In this document: positions 38,201-50,033 of the stretch, piece after piece
Numbering within the stretch: the first letter of the stretch is position 1
Layout of the letters: each line of letters opens with the position of its first letter
Origin: Dasyornis broadbenti
Taxonomy: Eukaryota; Chordata; Aves; Passeriformes; Dasyornithidae
Assembly (NCBI GenBank): GCA_013397935.1
Contig: VZRN01000791.1
Span: 62,001 to 126,000 of the forward strand
DNA: 64,000 bases
Direction: 5' to 3'
Position numbers and translations under genes: made by a program
Notes under the pieces: generated by a model
Database searches by the model: none
What the model saw: the letters and a program-made list of their open reading frames with translations, nothing else
Told to the model about the DNA's origin: nothing

Positions 38201-41200
38201 ATATAAGACTGTGGACTACAACAGAGTATGACAAATCCCTAAAACACCTCTCTGTTTGGACTATGGGAAAAAAATATAAATTATCAGAGCTTAAACACCA
38301 CTGAGTATGAAAGCACTAGACTAGTGATGGCCAAGTTACATCAGTCTATCCCCAAGTCACTTTACTATTAGATAAAATATTGTCACATTTTCATATTGCT
38401 ATACCTTTCTGGAACATTGTGCTAGTTTGCAATTGAAAAGTCTTGGTTAGTGGAGAAAAGGGCAGGAATTTTATGGAGACTTCAATGCAATGAGGTAAAT
38501 CTAAAATACTCTCCAAGAGCTGTGTGTCAGGATGTGTTGGTGCACTACGGCTTCCGGTCCATGAGAAACTGCACCATGGTTCCTTCTCCTGTTGTACCTT
38601 CAGATTGAAGAATAACAATTTGGGCTTTTTTCCCCAGCCAAAAAAAAAATATAAAAGATGAATAATACATGAACAGAACAGTAGCACAAGCTTACCAAAA
38701 TACCTAATTTATTCAAATCTTTATTAAATATACACACACAATAACACAGAACTGTGCATAAAACAATGCAAAATCCGAATTCTAACATTAAGAGAAAATA
38801 CAGCAAAACTATTCCTAAATAAAAACCACATAATGTGCTTTTCATCCAGAACATTGATTAAACTGCCTTTTCCTACAAAATATTTTTATTCATTTACATA
38901 AATATTTGCAATAGTCCAACTCAAACTATTTTAACTACTGCTAAAATTAAATAACTGTACATTAGAAAGCTAAAACAACATGCCGGCTTGCTATACGTAT
39001 TTTATATAAAAGAAAGCATCTTTGCCAGCAACTTATTTCTTACTCTAACTCTTTCTAGAATGTGACTTGTCCAGTAAAGCATAACAGCAGTGCTTTGAAG
39101 CAAAAGGAAAGAGAGGAGCAAAAAATACTAAAATAGCTCAAAGGCACAGAAAATATGGCACTAAAGCCATTGGCAAAATATCTGCACAATCCAGAGGATC
39201 AACAAGGCACAGAAATATTTTCTTGTGGTGCAGGGGTGAGCTGGAAGCAATTAGGAAAAAGCAACCCCTCAGTGCTACTTACAAGCATGAAGCACAGTCA
39301 CGACTAAAGCACAGTGAATTGGCGCCTGCCACAGCCAGCTGCCATTTCCAAAGTGCTGCTCCAACAGTGGTTTGTGGAAGGAAGCCTAAGATGGATAAAT
39401 GTCTGCAGGAGCCCCAGGGAAATTCAACTGCTCTACAGACATTAAAAATAGCAGTGTTGAATTCCTGCTCTGACAACACAGCTAGCGGAAAGGTCCTTGG
39501 CCCAAGTAAGTTACAAAGGGATACTAAAAATCTGGGAAGCTCCTTAAAGTCTCACCCTGGGCCAGCCAGGCAGATCCCATAGGCTCCTTGGCTAGAAGCT
39601 GAATGCTGATGAGCAACACCAAGAAGAGGGATATAGTTTGAGGATAAAGCAGAAAATGAATTTGCTGAATAGAAGCTCTGCTTGGCCTCCTTAATCCTTT
39701 CAGGTTGGGAGTAATTGCAGTGATTCCATAAAGCTCAATCACAGAGGGTGCAGTGGTTAGATGGTCATGTCTTTGGCAGGCAGTGGTTCACATTAATAAT
39801 GTTCCAGGCTTTCAAAAGCAGCCTGTATGTCTAAATCAATTACTTCCTGCAGCCCTTGTGTGCGGTAAGCAAGCAATGTTATCTCTTTTCTGAGATAAGG
39901 AAACAAGAAGGAACTGAAATCGTTACAACAGGAATGTGAAAAGGACAGGACAAGGGCCCCATATTTCTTTTGTTTAGAGTTGTACTTTGAAGAATTTCTC
40001 CAGCCTGTTTCTCTTTCTCCTTTTATGTTACTCATTGTTATCTCTTCAGATTTCAAAAAGTGAGCAAGAGTTTAAGCACCAGAAAATGTGCAGAGCTGCT
40101 GAAACGCCACTAAAAAGGGCTTTGTAAGCCTTAAGAGCCCTACAAGGGCTTCACTACAAGAGAAGTGTTTCATGCTTTGGCCTTGCCATTTAAAAAGGCC
40201 ATCAGATGATATTTGCAAAGAAAAACACAAAAAACGTGCAAAACAAAGCATTCAACATTGACAGTGATTTGACACCTGACATCACTTTATCTATGAAAAA
40301 TATTAAACTTATTTGAAAGACTTGTTCTATTAACCCTCAAAATTACTTCAAGGGAGGCAATTTAATAATGGGGACAATCTCTGTGGCTGGCCCAGCGTGA
40401 GACTTCCCAGGGAGCTTCCCAGGCTTTTAGGATTTTTTTTGTGACTTGAGGCCAAAGATCTTTTCACTAGCCTCCTAGAAGGAAGCTAGGTGTGTGCTGT
40501 CTGAGGGGACTAAGAAGATTTATTATCTTATTTCTGAGCAGCATGAGCATTCCCACTGGACATGCCCATGCTTGCCCTTGCAGTTTATCCAAGGGTATCT
40601 TTACTAAAAAGCACAGTAGATGGAATTCCAGCTCTACTGACAGTAATGGCAAAAAGTCCCAAGTATTTTGATGAAACTCATCTGGTATTAATTTCCTGAG
40701 TCACACTACAATTTTGGTCATTATTTGGGGGAAAAAAAATCAAAATCTATGCCATAATCTTTGTGACCAGATGGAAAAACTATTACGGTACAGGAAATAC
40801 ATCTGGTATGAAATGTCCATGCATGCAGTCTATAACTCAGGGGCATTACAGAATAATTCTATATACTGTAGAGATGCGTAAATTAGTATAGAAGCAATCT
40901 AACTGTGGTAGTACAGGCGTCTACCCAATCAAGAGATTTTAAAACTAGCTCAGATTTCTGTGCTTTGTACAATATGCAGTGAAGCCTCTTCCTCACTGAC
41001 AAAAAATATTTACCTTAAACCTCTTTTGTCAGGATGATATGTACACTTAATTATAATGTAAACATAATCTTAAGTTACAACAAAGACTTCTAATTGGATG
41101 TTATAAGAAAGACTTCCTATACTAGTTTACTACAAATCCACTCCACCTCTTCTTAGTATCTGTTCTGTGCTGGCAGCAGATAATTAGCTTTTTTTAAAAG

Positions 41201-44200
41201 CAACAGCATTTACCAAAAATGACTCTCAGCCCAGCATTATTGCTACTTTAAATCAGAGACCTACAGAAAGAATTGGAAGATGAGGATCTATTCCATACTT
41301 TGACAAAAAGCCATGCTAAAAGTATTGATAAAACAACAGGAGAAAAATAAATCAAGAAATATCTCCAAAGTCTAGCATATAGGGTGTTTCACTGTTCCAA
41401 TACAATACAAAAGAGCCCAATTATTGCCTTGAGTGCAGTATGAGTAGTATGAGTATTGCTCATGTCTTCGAAGAACATTCTGATTTTTCCAGCAAGATCA
41501 TAAAGATATTGTAGACTGCCTAAGAACAGATAAAGAACTTCTCTTTCTGAGGCAAAATGTGATGTCTGCATCAGAAACAGCTGTGTTAGGAGGTTCTGAC
41601 AGATTCCTGTTGTCCCAAGAGTCATTTCTTGGTGAGGTACTTTTGTTCCTATCACTAAAATGCTGCAGGCAGAAACCTCAGCTTGCACAGATACTTTGTG
41701 CAGATTTGTCAGGGAGCAGCCTGGGCATCCTAACCAAAATTTATGTCCTAATTTCAGGGGAACTATGCCATAAGCAGCCACTTCCCCAACAATGTGGCTC
41801 CGGAATCTTCTAGCCCAGAAGAGTGCTTGCGCTTCTGAAGGTGTAGGTAAATCCAAGCAACCAGCATCAATATGTGCATCATGTACGAAAACTGTAGAGG
41901 AGTTAGTGTCAGAGGGATCCTTTCCTGGTGTCCTGATTTTGTACTTAATCTTCTAATCCTTGATGGCACTAACTGCTGAAAATAAGGAGGACTGCCCCTT
42001 TGAGCTGCTGCTGACAAGGGATGAAATGTGGCAGTGGCACAGCACAGTACCAGGGCCACCAGTGCTGACAAGAATTACAGACTCTGTAGACTCTGCAGGC
42101 AGCATTTGAACCACAAATGCAAACACTGAGAATTAAATGGAGCAGGTTACAAAGATAAGGGGTTCAGACAGGAACAGGAAAGGTGTGTAGGTTGAGACCT
42201 AAGGATATCTGAATATCTCTCTATGAACTGACTTTCGGAAAACCTCTGGAAGGTCTAAGTAAGCATACCACGTCAATACTTCTGTGACTGTTGCCTGGAA
42301 TGTCTTCATTCCCATTTTGGTTCTGACGTTGATTCCCTTTGTGCCCTTGGTGAGACAATTAGCAGTACCAAGTGACACCACCTGGATTCATGCCACAGAG
42401 GTCCTTATTCTGCAAATCTAGGAGGGTTGCAACCTTCTTTAAAATTTTCACTCATAAAAGCAAGAGATTATAAGAATAATATATATCCTTCCTGCTCCCG
42501 GTTATGTTATGAGATTAAATGTTTTTCCAGTTCTTTGAAGATGTAAAGATTGACACTGAAATCAAGTATTTTTGATAAATTGTTTATATGCCATACAGGC
42601 AGCATAATTATCAGAGATATTCTGCAAGATGACCTATTACCTCATCTTAATGCAGTTTTTCTTTTAAAAAGTGTAGCTTATCTTGTATAACTGAGTGTCA
42701 GAGGAGGAAACATGGTGGGAATATTTTGGGTACTTCTATATCTGGTAGATCATAAGCCAAGACATATTTTTCTAGATAGGCAGAGTCTTCCTCCTGGTAC
42801 TTGTTCCACCACTTTGGTACCTCTCATTCAAACAATCCTGCACTTGGACCATCACCTCCACCTCTTCCTCAGCGCATCTCAAGCAATAGGAAAAAGATAC
42901 AGATTTTAGGGGACTTTGAATAAAATCACTTAAACTGCAATGATTCTCCTGAATACCTGGGACACTGTAGCCTTTCTGGAGCAACATTCTCTGCTCCATG
43001 ATGTGCACCTGCAAGCAAGACAACAGACAATGTTTCTTCTTCCCTGTGTGTACATTTGGCCAGCCTAATTCCACCTAGCTTGTGTGCTTCTGAAATATTA
43101 TTTTCAGATATCCACATGTGGGGATAAGCCCCTGAAGTGTTAAATCAGATGGCCATGAATAAAACCCCATGATTCTTCACACAAACTCAAAAATGCTAGC
43201 ACTGAGAGATGCTCAGAGAGCACCTAAATCTCAGCTTTGAGAGGAAAAGCAGGAATAATGGTTTCAACAACAAGCTAGAGAAGTCAGTTGCCTAATGCCT
43301 CTGTCATCCTCAACCAATCCACTGCCCCACTTCTTCTGTCAGGGGCTTCCCCACTCATCCTCAGTACACTCAGGGAACATTTTTGTGTGCATTTTGCATG
43401 TACATGCACTTTATATGTGTTTTCGTTTCTTTCTAAACTACTCAGAATACAATTCAAGTCACAGGCCTGTGCGAAATTTAGCATGGCTGAAGACTGTAAG
43501 TATAGGAATAATATAGGAAACTGGATAAATTGATATTAAAAGATTTCAGCAATTTACTACTAACACTGTCCAAGAAGTACATGTAGCTAAAATAAGAAAG
43601 GGAAGAGCATGTAATAGTGAACTTATGGGATTCTAAGTTCTAGGCTGGAAAATCTGACTCTTAGCAGTTTTCCTCTGAAATTCTTACAATTTTGTGGTCT
43701 CTGTCCTCTACTTCCATTCTACATATTTGCTGTTCTGATCTCAACAATGAATTTATCAAATTTCTTGACTACAGTCTGGAATAGCCCCTACAGTACAACC
43801 TGCAACCAAAAGGGTTTGTTTGTTTTTTTCACATGCATTGAATGCTCCATATGTAAAAAAAGAGCTTGGGAGGGGCTCTGTTAATCTGAATTCAGTACTA
43901 CTCAAACTGTCTTAGTATAATGTTTTAAAACATTCGTAAGAAGAGCGTTGCTTCCCCTTATGCAATTGCCATGAGATTCCAAGACAGAGTTGTTACTACA
44001 ATAGGTATCAGGTTTAAAGAGCTGAGCATAAACGCTACAAAGGAAAGCATTATGTCTATGCACAAATGTATGCACACATAGGGATATGTGTTGATGTGTG
44101 TATACCTATATTTATCTGTACATATACCTGCTTTTGTATACATGCCTCCCTCATCCTGCCATCACAGTGGTAGAAGTTAGTGCTGAAGCCGGTTTCAAAA

Positions 44201-44627
44201 CAAAATAAATTGCCTGCTGGCAATTCCATTTTCAAAATGTTTCAGTAAATTGTTTTGTTAAGAGTAACATCATTTCTATCTCACCTAATCATCATTTGTC
44301 TAAACAGTGTTTTCCTTTTAAAAATAAATTGCTTTATACTTCTAAGTTTTGCTGATTTATAAACTTCACTGCCCCTAAAGTAGCAATATTGCAGAGCATG
44401 CTGATTACATGACTAGATTGGATGTGACTGTGCCTGAACTTCTTTTTGAAAATGAGGTCTGAGCTACAAGGCTGTATTGTCCTCACCATGAGCAAAAACA
44501 AGGACACAACACTTTATTACCTATTTACGTAAATGAAAAAAATCTTGCTTATTTAAAAACGTGTAAAATGCATGCAATGCTTAAAATTACCTCTCCAATA
44601 AGACTTACTATTTTCATTTTTAAATCC

Positions 44628-44641
44628 TTTTTTTTTTTTTT
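44628..44641 (+). repeat. Homopolymer T14
   Basis: Fourteen consecutive T residues following AAATCC. A simple repeat. Confidence 0.9.
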
Positions 44642-46658
44642 GCCCTCTAGGATACCAGGAAAGTAAGACTCTCAGGGAGGGAAAAGCGAACACTGCACTT
44701 GTGCACTTCCTGTGCATGCAAATGCTAACTAACACGAGTTCACTGACTGTGGCACATTGTTTTCAATCCTGCAAAAGCAAACACATTTGCCATTACTTCC
44801 CTAAGCCTGAGTCGAACATCCATGGAAGTGACCGGGACTCTACGCGCCCACTTCCACAGAGCAAGAGCCAGGTCCAGATACGTATATTATGTTAATTGTG
44901 CAGGATAGGGCACAAATCCTTATTCCAAAGCCCTTCCTTTCATACTGCAGCTACATCAAAAGTAGAATTGCAAGAGAGCACAGAGAAGCACAATGCAGAA
45001 AGACATGGACTCTCTTCTCAAATTCAAAGGCAGATGCAAATTACGAGCAATCAAAATAGGAAGTGCTGCATTCAGCTTCCTGCCCCGGAACACCATGTAG
45101 GAAACTCCCAACCAGAGCAAGTGCAACACATGGGACTGTGGTTTCATGAAAGGCTTGCTCCAGCCTTCTGCAATAGTTTGAACAGAGTTCTTAGTCAGAT
45201 GTGATATCTGCAGACTCTGTAAATTCCATAGATGAGGTAATCTGGGTCAAACTATGAAGAAAAAGATCCATATTCATTTCTCTTTCCCCAGCTGCTTTTT
45301 CATGTTTTACAAGAATTATTCTCCCATAAAACTGTACAGTAGTTAAACTCTTAACAAACACGATGTCTTGATAAATATAGTAGAGTAATATATCTACTAG
45401 GAACCTTAAAAATTATCATAATGTGCTAATAGTTACAAAAATAATATTAATAATGACAATGCATATACATTATTTAACATAAACTGGCATCTCTGGACTC
45501 AGTCAAGCACAGAGCAGTCTTCACCTCTTTTCCTACTACATTTGAAAACACCATTTCTTTATACTTCATCATGGAATTTTTAGAAGCATTTTTTTTCCTG
45601 CTCAGGTTAAAAAAAGTTTTAGCAGAGCATCTGAGGGATTCATCCAAATCCTTGACTACATATTCCTAAAAGGCCAGACATTTCACCTAAGTCAAAGATT
45701 ACATCATGCCTCAGTCAAATCACAGACCCTGTCGCTCTAGGGGTCTACCAAGGCAGCAGTAATGAACTACAGCATTTTAAGTAAAGACTTTCCACATTCT
45801 ATCACATTCTGCCATAATTATCCTGTGGTACATCTTACAACTGAACACCAGGTGTGAGGTGCCTTCTACATGAATTTACAGGCATACTTGGAATGCTGTA
45901 AGTGTTTCTGACATGGTGTGCATGCATTTCCTTTTTTTTTTTTATTATTCCCAAGGATAGCTGGGGCTATCATTGTCATTCATAGCATCTAGCCGCTTCC
46001 AATCTGACATAAAATCATTCTTTGCCAATATGAAATATCTGCTAGTCATGATGCATGCTGTTTCTTATCTCTGATGTGAATGTGTGTTTCAGATATACAT
46101 AGCCATACCCTGCTGTCTCTTAAGGGTGAGTTTCTGAAAGGTGCAATGGATAGTGAATTTTTTTTTCTCATAAGAAAAATCTGTTGTAGTAAAGAGAAGA
46201 TGCATTCAGGCACTCAATATACAGGAACAGTACATTACATTATGAGATTTTTCCCACTCACGTGCCATTAATATTAACCAGAAATATAAGATAGTAAAGG
46301 CTTAGATGCCAAAGGAAGATGTTGCTGCAAAACACACACTAGACACCCATACAATTCTAGAAACATCAGTGTGATACACAAACAGTATTGAAACAGAAAA
46401 AAATATTATACTGTATTCAGGAGCATCTGTTTTCTCAGGACCTTACATATGTAAATATTTTATCAAAACAAGAAATACATCTATCAAAATATATGGAAGA
46501 AAACATAAATGCATTGTTTACAGCAATGTGTCATCCACATGTTAAGGTAGTTCTGGAACACCTGCTGCTGCTTGTCGGACCTGCTTCAATATGACTAGGC
46601 ACCTCAGGGAAGTTTTTAACATAGTGTCGTGGTTTAGCTTGGCCCAGGTTTTTCTAGT

Positions 46659-46672
46659 GGGGGGGGGGGGGG
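46659..46672 (+). repeat. Homopolymer G14
   Basis: Fourteen consecutive G residues 19 bases before the assembly gap, inside the LTR. Such G runs are hard to sequence and probably contributed to the gap. Confidence 0.95.
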
Positions 46673-46691
46673 CCACAAGATTGCGTCCGCG

Positions 46692-46921
46692 NNNNNNNNN
46701 NNNNNNNNNNNNNNNNNNNNNNNNNNNNNNNNNNNNNNNNNNNNNNNNNNNNNNNNNNNNNNNNNNNNNNNNNNNNNNNNNNNNNNNNNNNNNNNNNNNN
46801 NNNNNNNNNNNNNNNNNNNNNNNNNNNNNNNNNNNNNNNNNNNNNNNNNNNNNNNNNNNNNNNNNNNNNNNNNNNNNNNNNNNNNNNNNNNNNNNNNNNN
46901 NNNNNNNNNNNNNNNNNNNNN
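46692..46921. other. Assembly gap (230 N)
   Basis: A run of N, flanked left by GCGTCCGCG and right by TAGCAGTTTTGGGG. The true length and content are unknown. Open frames crossing it are artefacts. Confidence 0.99.
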
Positions 46922-47590
46922 TAGCAGTTTTGGGGAGACTGCTTGCCTGTGTGGGGACCAGCGTCACTGTAGCAGTGTCGGGCGGGCTGCCGACAGTGAG
47001 ACCCATGGCTACGCAGAGGAAAAGAGCCTCTCCCCAGGCAGGGGAAGAAGATCTGGGTGATGAACTGACCTAACCCCCCCAAGCCTTGTTCCCTTGTGCA
47101 GCTGCTGGGAAGGAGGGAGGGGGGTGAGCGGAGAAATGGTGGCCTTGAAGGGTTTATTTTACTTCTCATTTACTCCTCTGACTCTGTTAGTAATAAATTA
47201 GATCACTTTGCAACCTAAGTTAGTCCTGTTTTGCCTATTCTAAGTGCGTCTTCTCCTGGGTTTCCTTATCTCAACTCATGAGCCCTGGGTGTGGGTGTGT
47301 TAATTTGGGGGTACCTGGCATTTGGCCAGGCTCAAACCATGATACATAGGATAGGTGGTAGAATGCTGAAAGATGGAAAATCAGGGTGATAATGATGGCT
47401 AGCAGGGCAGAATACGAAGCAGCTGACAATGGAAAACCAAGATAGTAAGCAGACCAGCACAGATAACAAACTCTTACTCTCTGTGCACATATTTAATGTC
47501 CATGTGTGGTGGAGGTATCTATCTACAAGTGAAAGGAATAATCTCAGTTTTAAGGCATCATAAGCATCAATGCTAAAATATATGTTATTT

Positions 47591-47638
47591 ACTCTCTCTC
47601 TATATATATATACACACTATAAATATATGTATACACAT
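47591..47638 (+). repeat. Compound CT/TA/CA microsatellite
   Basis: The sequence passes from CTCTCTCT to TATATATATA to CACAC, with degenerate TA-rich sequence after it. Confidence 0.85.
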
Positions 47639-48260
47639 TTATAAGCCTTCTGTGAGCCTTCTAAGATGCATGTAATTGTTTCTACCCTGGAATGCTTAAA
47701 ATTAAATGAATGACAATTGCACTTCACCAGAGAAATTAAAACTAAACTTGCCCATCAGGGAGAAAGGCAGGTGCTATATTATTTACATCATGCCTCAAGT
47801 GGAAATCACCTAAACGATTTCCAAAAGGCAGAAATTTTCTCAGTGATTTACTTGCTAATAATATCTATTTGAGTTAAAATCTGTTTTCTTGTTGGTAATA
47901 TCCGAAATTTTATTCTGCCTTCTTCGGCATACCAATACAGTAACAAAGACTTTGGAATAATAGAATGTGCAATAATTGAACTTTGGGATTATAAGTGTTA
48001 TTGGGAAGTCTTGAAAAAATTGTTAACTTCTCTCAATTAGAATAAAAAATAGTAACTTCTTCTTCCAGAGATTTCAGCTACAGATGCAGAAGTGATAGAG
48101 AGGTATCATCATTTCTGTCCTAAAACATTTTTGCTGTCCTCCTTTAAAAGTCTATGTTGATTTAAAGTTCTTTTCCCTCACAAAATCTTTATGGTAGCTA
48201 GCTAGCATAGCTTTCAGATTTTATCTTGCCATATATTTCAAGTCGTGTGCTTCAGTCTGC

Positions 48261-48290
48261 ATCTGCTGAGTATCTGCTGAGTATCTGCTA
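48261..48290 (+). repeat. 11-bp tandem repeat, 2.7 copies
   Basis: The unit ATCTGCTGAGT occurs twice in full and once in part (ATCTGCTA), directly adjacent. Confidence 0.9.
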
Positions 48291-48404
48291 TGGTAGGGCT
48301 ACAACATCAACTCAAAACAATTGGGACTAGAGTCTTTATAAAAATTACTCTCTGCAGCTGTTGAAATCAGAATCTCTTTAAAAAAGGAATTTTAAAACTG
48401 TAGC

Positions 48405-48426
48405 TTCTCTCCCTCTCTCTCTCTTT
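48405..48426 (+). repeat. CT microsatellite
   Basis: TCTCTCCCTCTCTCTCTCTT. A simple repeat. Confidence 0.85.
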
Positions 48427-49060
48427 ATTTTTCTCTAAGCTGAAAACAAGCACATCTTGATGGGACTTTTTAAATTGAAAGACAGAAGCAGAATTTTTTC
48501 AAGGTATAATATAAAGACATGCTGCTTTAGAGTATGGAATAAAGGTACATCTGTCTTTAACCATGATAGGTGATTTAAAGAAAATCCTATGTGGAAAAAA
48601 ATGTTGCAGTACAATACATCTTAGGCATTAGAAGTTTCATTTGAAAATGACATTGACTAAGTTCTGTTTTTCAAAGAAAATTTGCTGGTTGTCAGAAACT
48701 GAAGAATTTATTAACAGCTGAAACCCTCGCAATTCTAAGCTTGCCTCTCTTATGGTTTGTGAAGGCATTGCCAACCTCTATCTCAACAGCTAGACAGCAA
48801 AAACAAAATCAACCTGTATTTCCAGTCAATATATCCAAGCACCTGCATGCCATTAGATGTGGCATCACTGCAATGATTCAGAAGCTATTAAGAAACATAC
48901 TTACAGTATCAAGGAAGAGTTTGATCCTGTAGTTCATACAGAATTGCTTGTTTAGAGTCATCCATTCACAATCTGAGTGCAGTAGCCATTTTTATCTGTT
49001 CCAGTAGTATTACTTTAAAATTTCTGTAATTAAAATAATATGCTCATAGGATTATAACAA

Positions 49061-49365
49061 GGTTCAGTTGTAAGTGACCTCAGGAAGCCGAACACAGGAT
49101 CTATATTGAGAGCAGACCAACTTGCTCACAGCTTAGTCCAGTCAGGTCTTGAAATCCTTCAAGGACAGACAGAGCAGCCTTGTTGAGCAAGCTGTTCCAC
49201 TGCCCTACTGTCCTCTTGGCGAAAAGGTTTTCCTTGTATCAAGTTTGAACTCTCCTGTTTAGACTTCTGTCCACTTCCTCTTGCCCTCCCACAGTGCTCC
49301 ACCATTAGGAACCTGGCTCCAGTGTCCTGATCACATCCTCGCTTCTCCATATAAAGCTGCTATTA
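49061..49365 (-). repeat. CR1 LINE fragment, minus strand, left part of a split copy
   Basis: The plus strand matches the reverse complement of a CR1 subfamily in the expected order: TCCAGTCAGGTCTTGAAATC, CTTCAAGGACAGACAGAGCA, GCTGTTCCACTGCCCTACTG, AAAGGTTTTCCTTGTATC, CTCTTGCCCTCCCACAGTGC, GGAACCTGGCTCCA, and finally GCTGCTATTA. At that point CR1 normally continues with a TCTCCC segment, but here it is broken by the LTR starting at 49366. The missing continuation appears on the far side of the LTR at about 49997. The left boundary is approximate. Confidence 0.9.
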
Positions 49366-49991
49366 TGTTGTCGTGGGGTGATGTTATGATAACCCTGTAT
49401 CCCCTCTCGTCTGCTTTATGCTCAGACAATGTGCTCTGTAGCTTTAAGGATCTGGGAGGAGCTCTGCTGGCCCGGGCTGTTTTGAACACCCTCCCCCCAG
49501 GTGCCGGGCTTTGGAAGCGCGGAGGGGGAAGACGGCTCGGGTTTCCGTTTTTCCCCGCTTCCAGCAGAGGCGGCAGCAAGAGAGGACTATTCTTTCTTCG
49601 TTCTTCTTTTTGGACTGTTTTTCCCCGACTTGCTTTCTCGTCCGAGACATCAGGCAATCCCCGAGAGGAAGCAGGCAAGAATCCTCCAAGAGGCCACCTG
49701 AGGGATGTCGCCCAGCTCCGCAGGACCCCCGGTGGGGGGGAAAGCTACGCCCAAGAAAAACAGGACACTAAAACCCATCGGACTGTTCACTCAAGTTTAA
49801 TAAGTCCTTTGCTCTTTCCTATGTTCTGTGGGCATTTTGCTTTGTTTTGTTAAATAAATAGGTTTGTTTTCCTTTCACTGTCATCCAAAAAGTTCTGTTG
49901 TGGTGGGGGGAGGAGGTGCCAGGGCCCGTTCCTGCTGGGGAGGCATTTAGTTGAAACGTTTTCCTCCGAAACTTCTCTCGAAACCGAGATA
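49366..49991 (+). mobile_element. Solo LTR inserted into a CR1 element
   Basis: A CpG-rich, GC-rich block that contrasts sharply with the AT-rich surroundings. It starts TGTTGTCGTGGGGTGATG at the exact CR1 break and ends CTCTCGAAACCGAGATA, where the family would be expected to end in CA. An AATAAA signal lies at 49853-49858, about 140 bases before the right end, as expected for R/U5. The flanking pentamers are TATTA (49361-49365, CR1 sequence) and TATAT (49992-49996), a decayed 5-bp target duplication. CR1 sequence resumes immediately after. No internal viral gene is present, so it is a solo LTR. The 190-codon open frame at 49281-49853 starts in CR1 and runs through the LTR, so it is not a gene. 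The exact family is not named with confidence. Confidence 0.82.
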
Positions 49992-50033
49992 TATATTCTC
50001 CCAGACCCTCACCAGACAGAACAAGTCCTCGAG
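49992..50033 (-). repeat. CR1 LINE fragment, minus strand, right part of the split copy
   Basis: Immediately after the LTR, TCTCCCAGACCCTCACCAGA followed by CAGAACAAGTCC aligns with the CR1 continuation (TCTCCCCAGAGCC, TCTCCAGGCTGAACAAGCCC). This is what should follow GCTGCTATTAG in an uninterrupted copy. Similarity ends near 50033. Confidence 0.7.

Larger units (their letters stand above)
28348..46624. other. Long unique AT-rich stretch, no gene seen
   Basis: About 18 kb with no transposon copy I can name and no exon series. The longest frames are two on the minus strand (155 codons at 41389-41856 and 154 codons at 32118-32582) and a 119-codon frame at 39223-39582. None has a recognisable domain, repeats or membrane pattern, and none is joined to plausible neighbouring exons, so I do not call them genes. 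A GC-richer patch at 36600-36830 is unexplained. Confidence 0.5.
46625..47346 (+). mobile_element. Endogenous retrovirus LTR interrupted by an assembly gap
   Basis: It starts TGTCGTGGTTTAGCTTGGCC and ends in GGCCAGGCTC followed by AAACCATGATACA, so the two ends form an imperfect extended inverted repeat with TG...CA termini. An AATAAA polyadenylation signal lies at 47192-47197 in a context (AATAAATTAGATCACTTTG) familiar from songbird LTRs. It is followed by a U5-like segment with TTATCTCAACTCATGAGCCC. The hexamer ACATAG stands directly left of the element (46619-46624) and recurs at 47344-47349, overlapping the terminal ACA. That would fit a 6-bp target duplication if one ACA was lost by slippage. 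The interior 46692-46921 is unread. No internal viral genes flank it. The family and ERV class are not certain. Confidence 0.8.
47347..49060. other. Unique AT-rich DNA with simple repeats, no gene seen
   Basis: Only simple repeats are recognised: mixed CT/TA/CA dinucleotides at 47591-47638, a triplicated 11-mer at 48261-48290 and a CT tract at 48405-48426. Confidence 0.5.

Noticed and set aside
39223..39582. 119-codon plus-strand open frame
   Set aside because: No recognisable domain or splice partners; not distinguishable from chance.
41389..41856. 155-codon minus-strand open frame
   Set aside because: No domain, no signal peptide and no convincing flanking exons. It competes with an 84-codon frame on the other strand.
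41929..41980. TGTCCTGATTTTGTAC, another possible LTR start
   Set aside because: No further LTR features follow on either strand.
46542..47169. Three open frames of 154 to 171 codons crossing 46.7-46.9 kb
   Set aside because: They run through 230 unread bases, so their length is an artefact of the gap.
49281..49853. 190-codon plus-strand open frame
   Set aside because: It starts within a CR1 fragment and continues through the CpG-rich LTR. There is no retroviral or host domain; the frame is long because the sequence is GC-rich and so has few stop codons.
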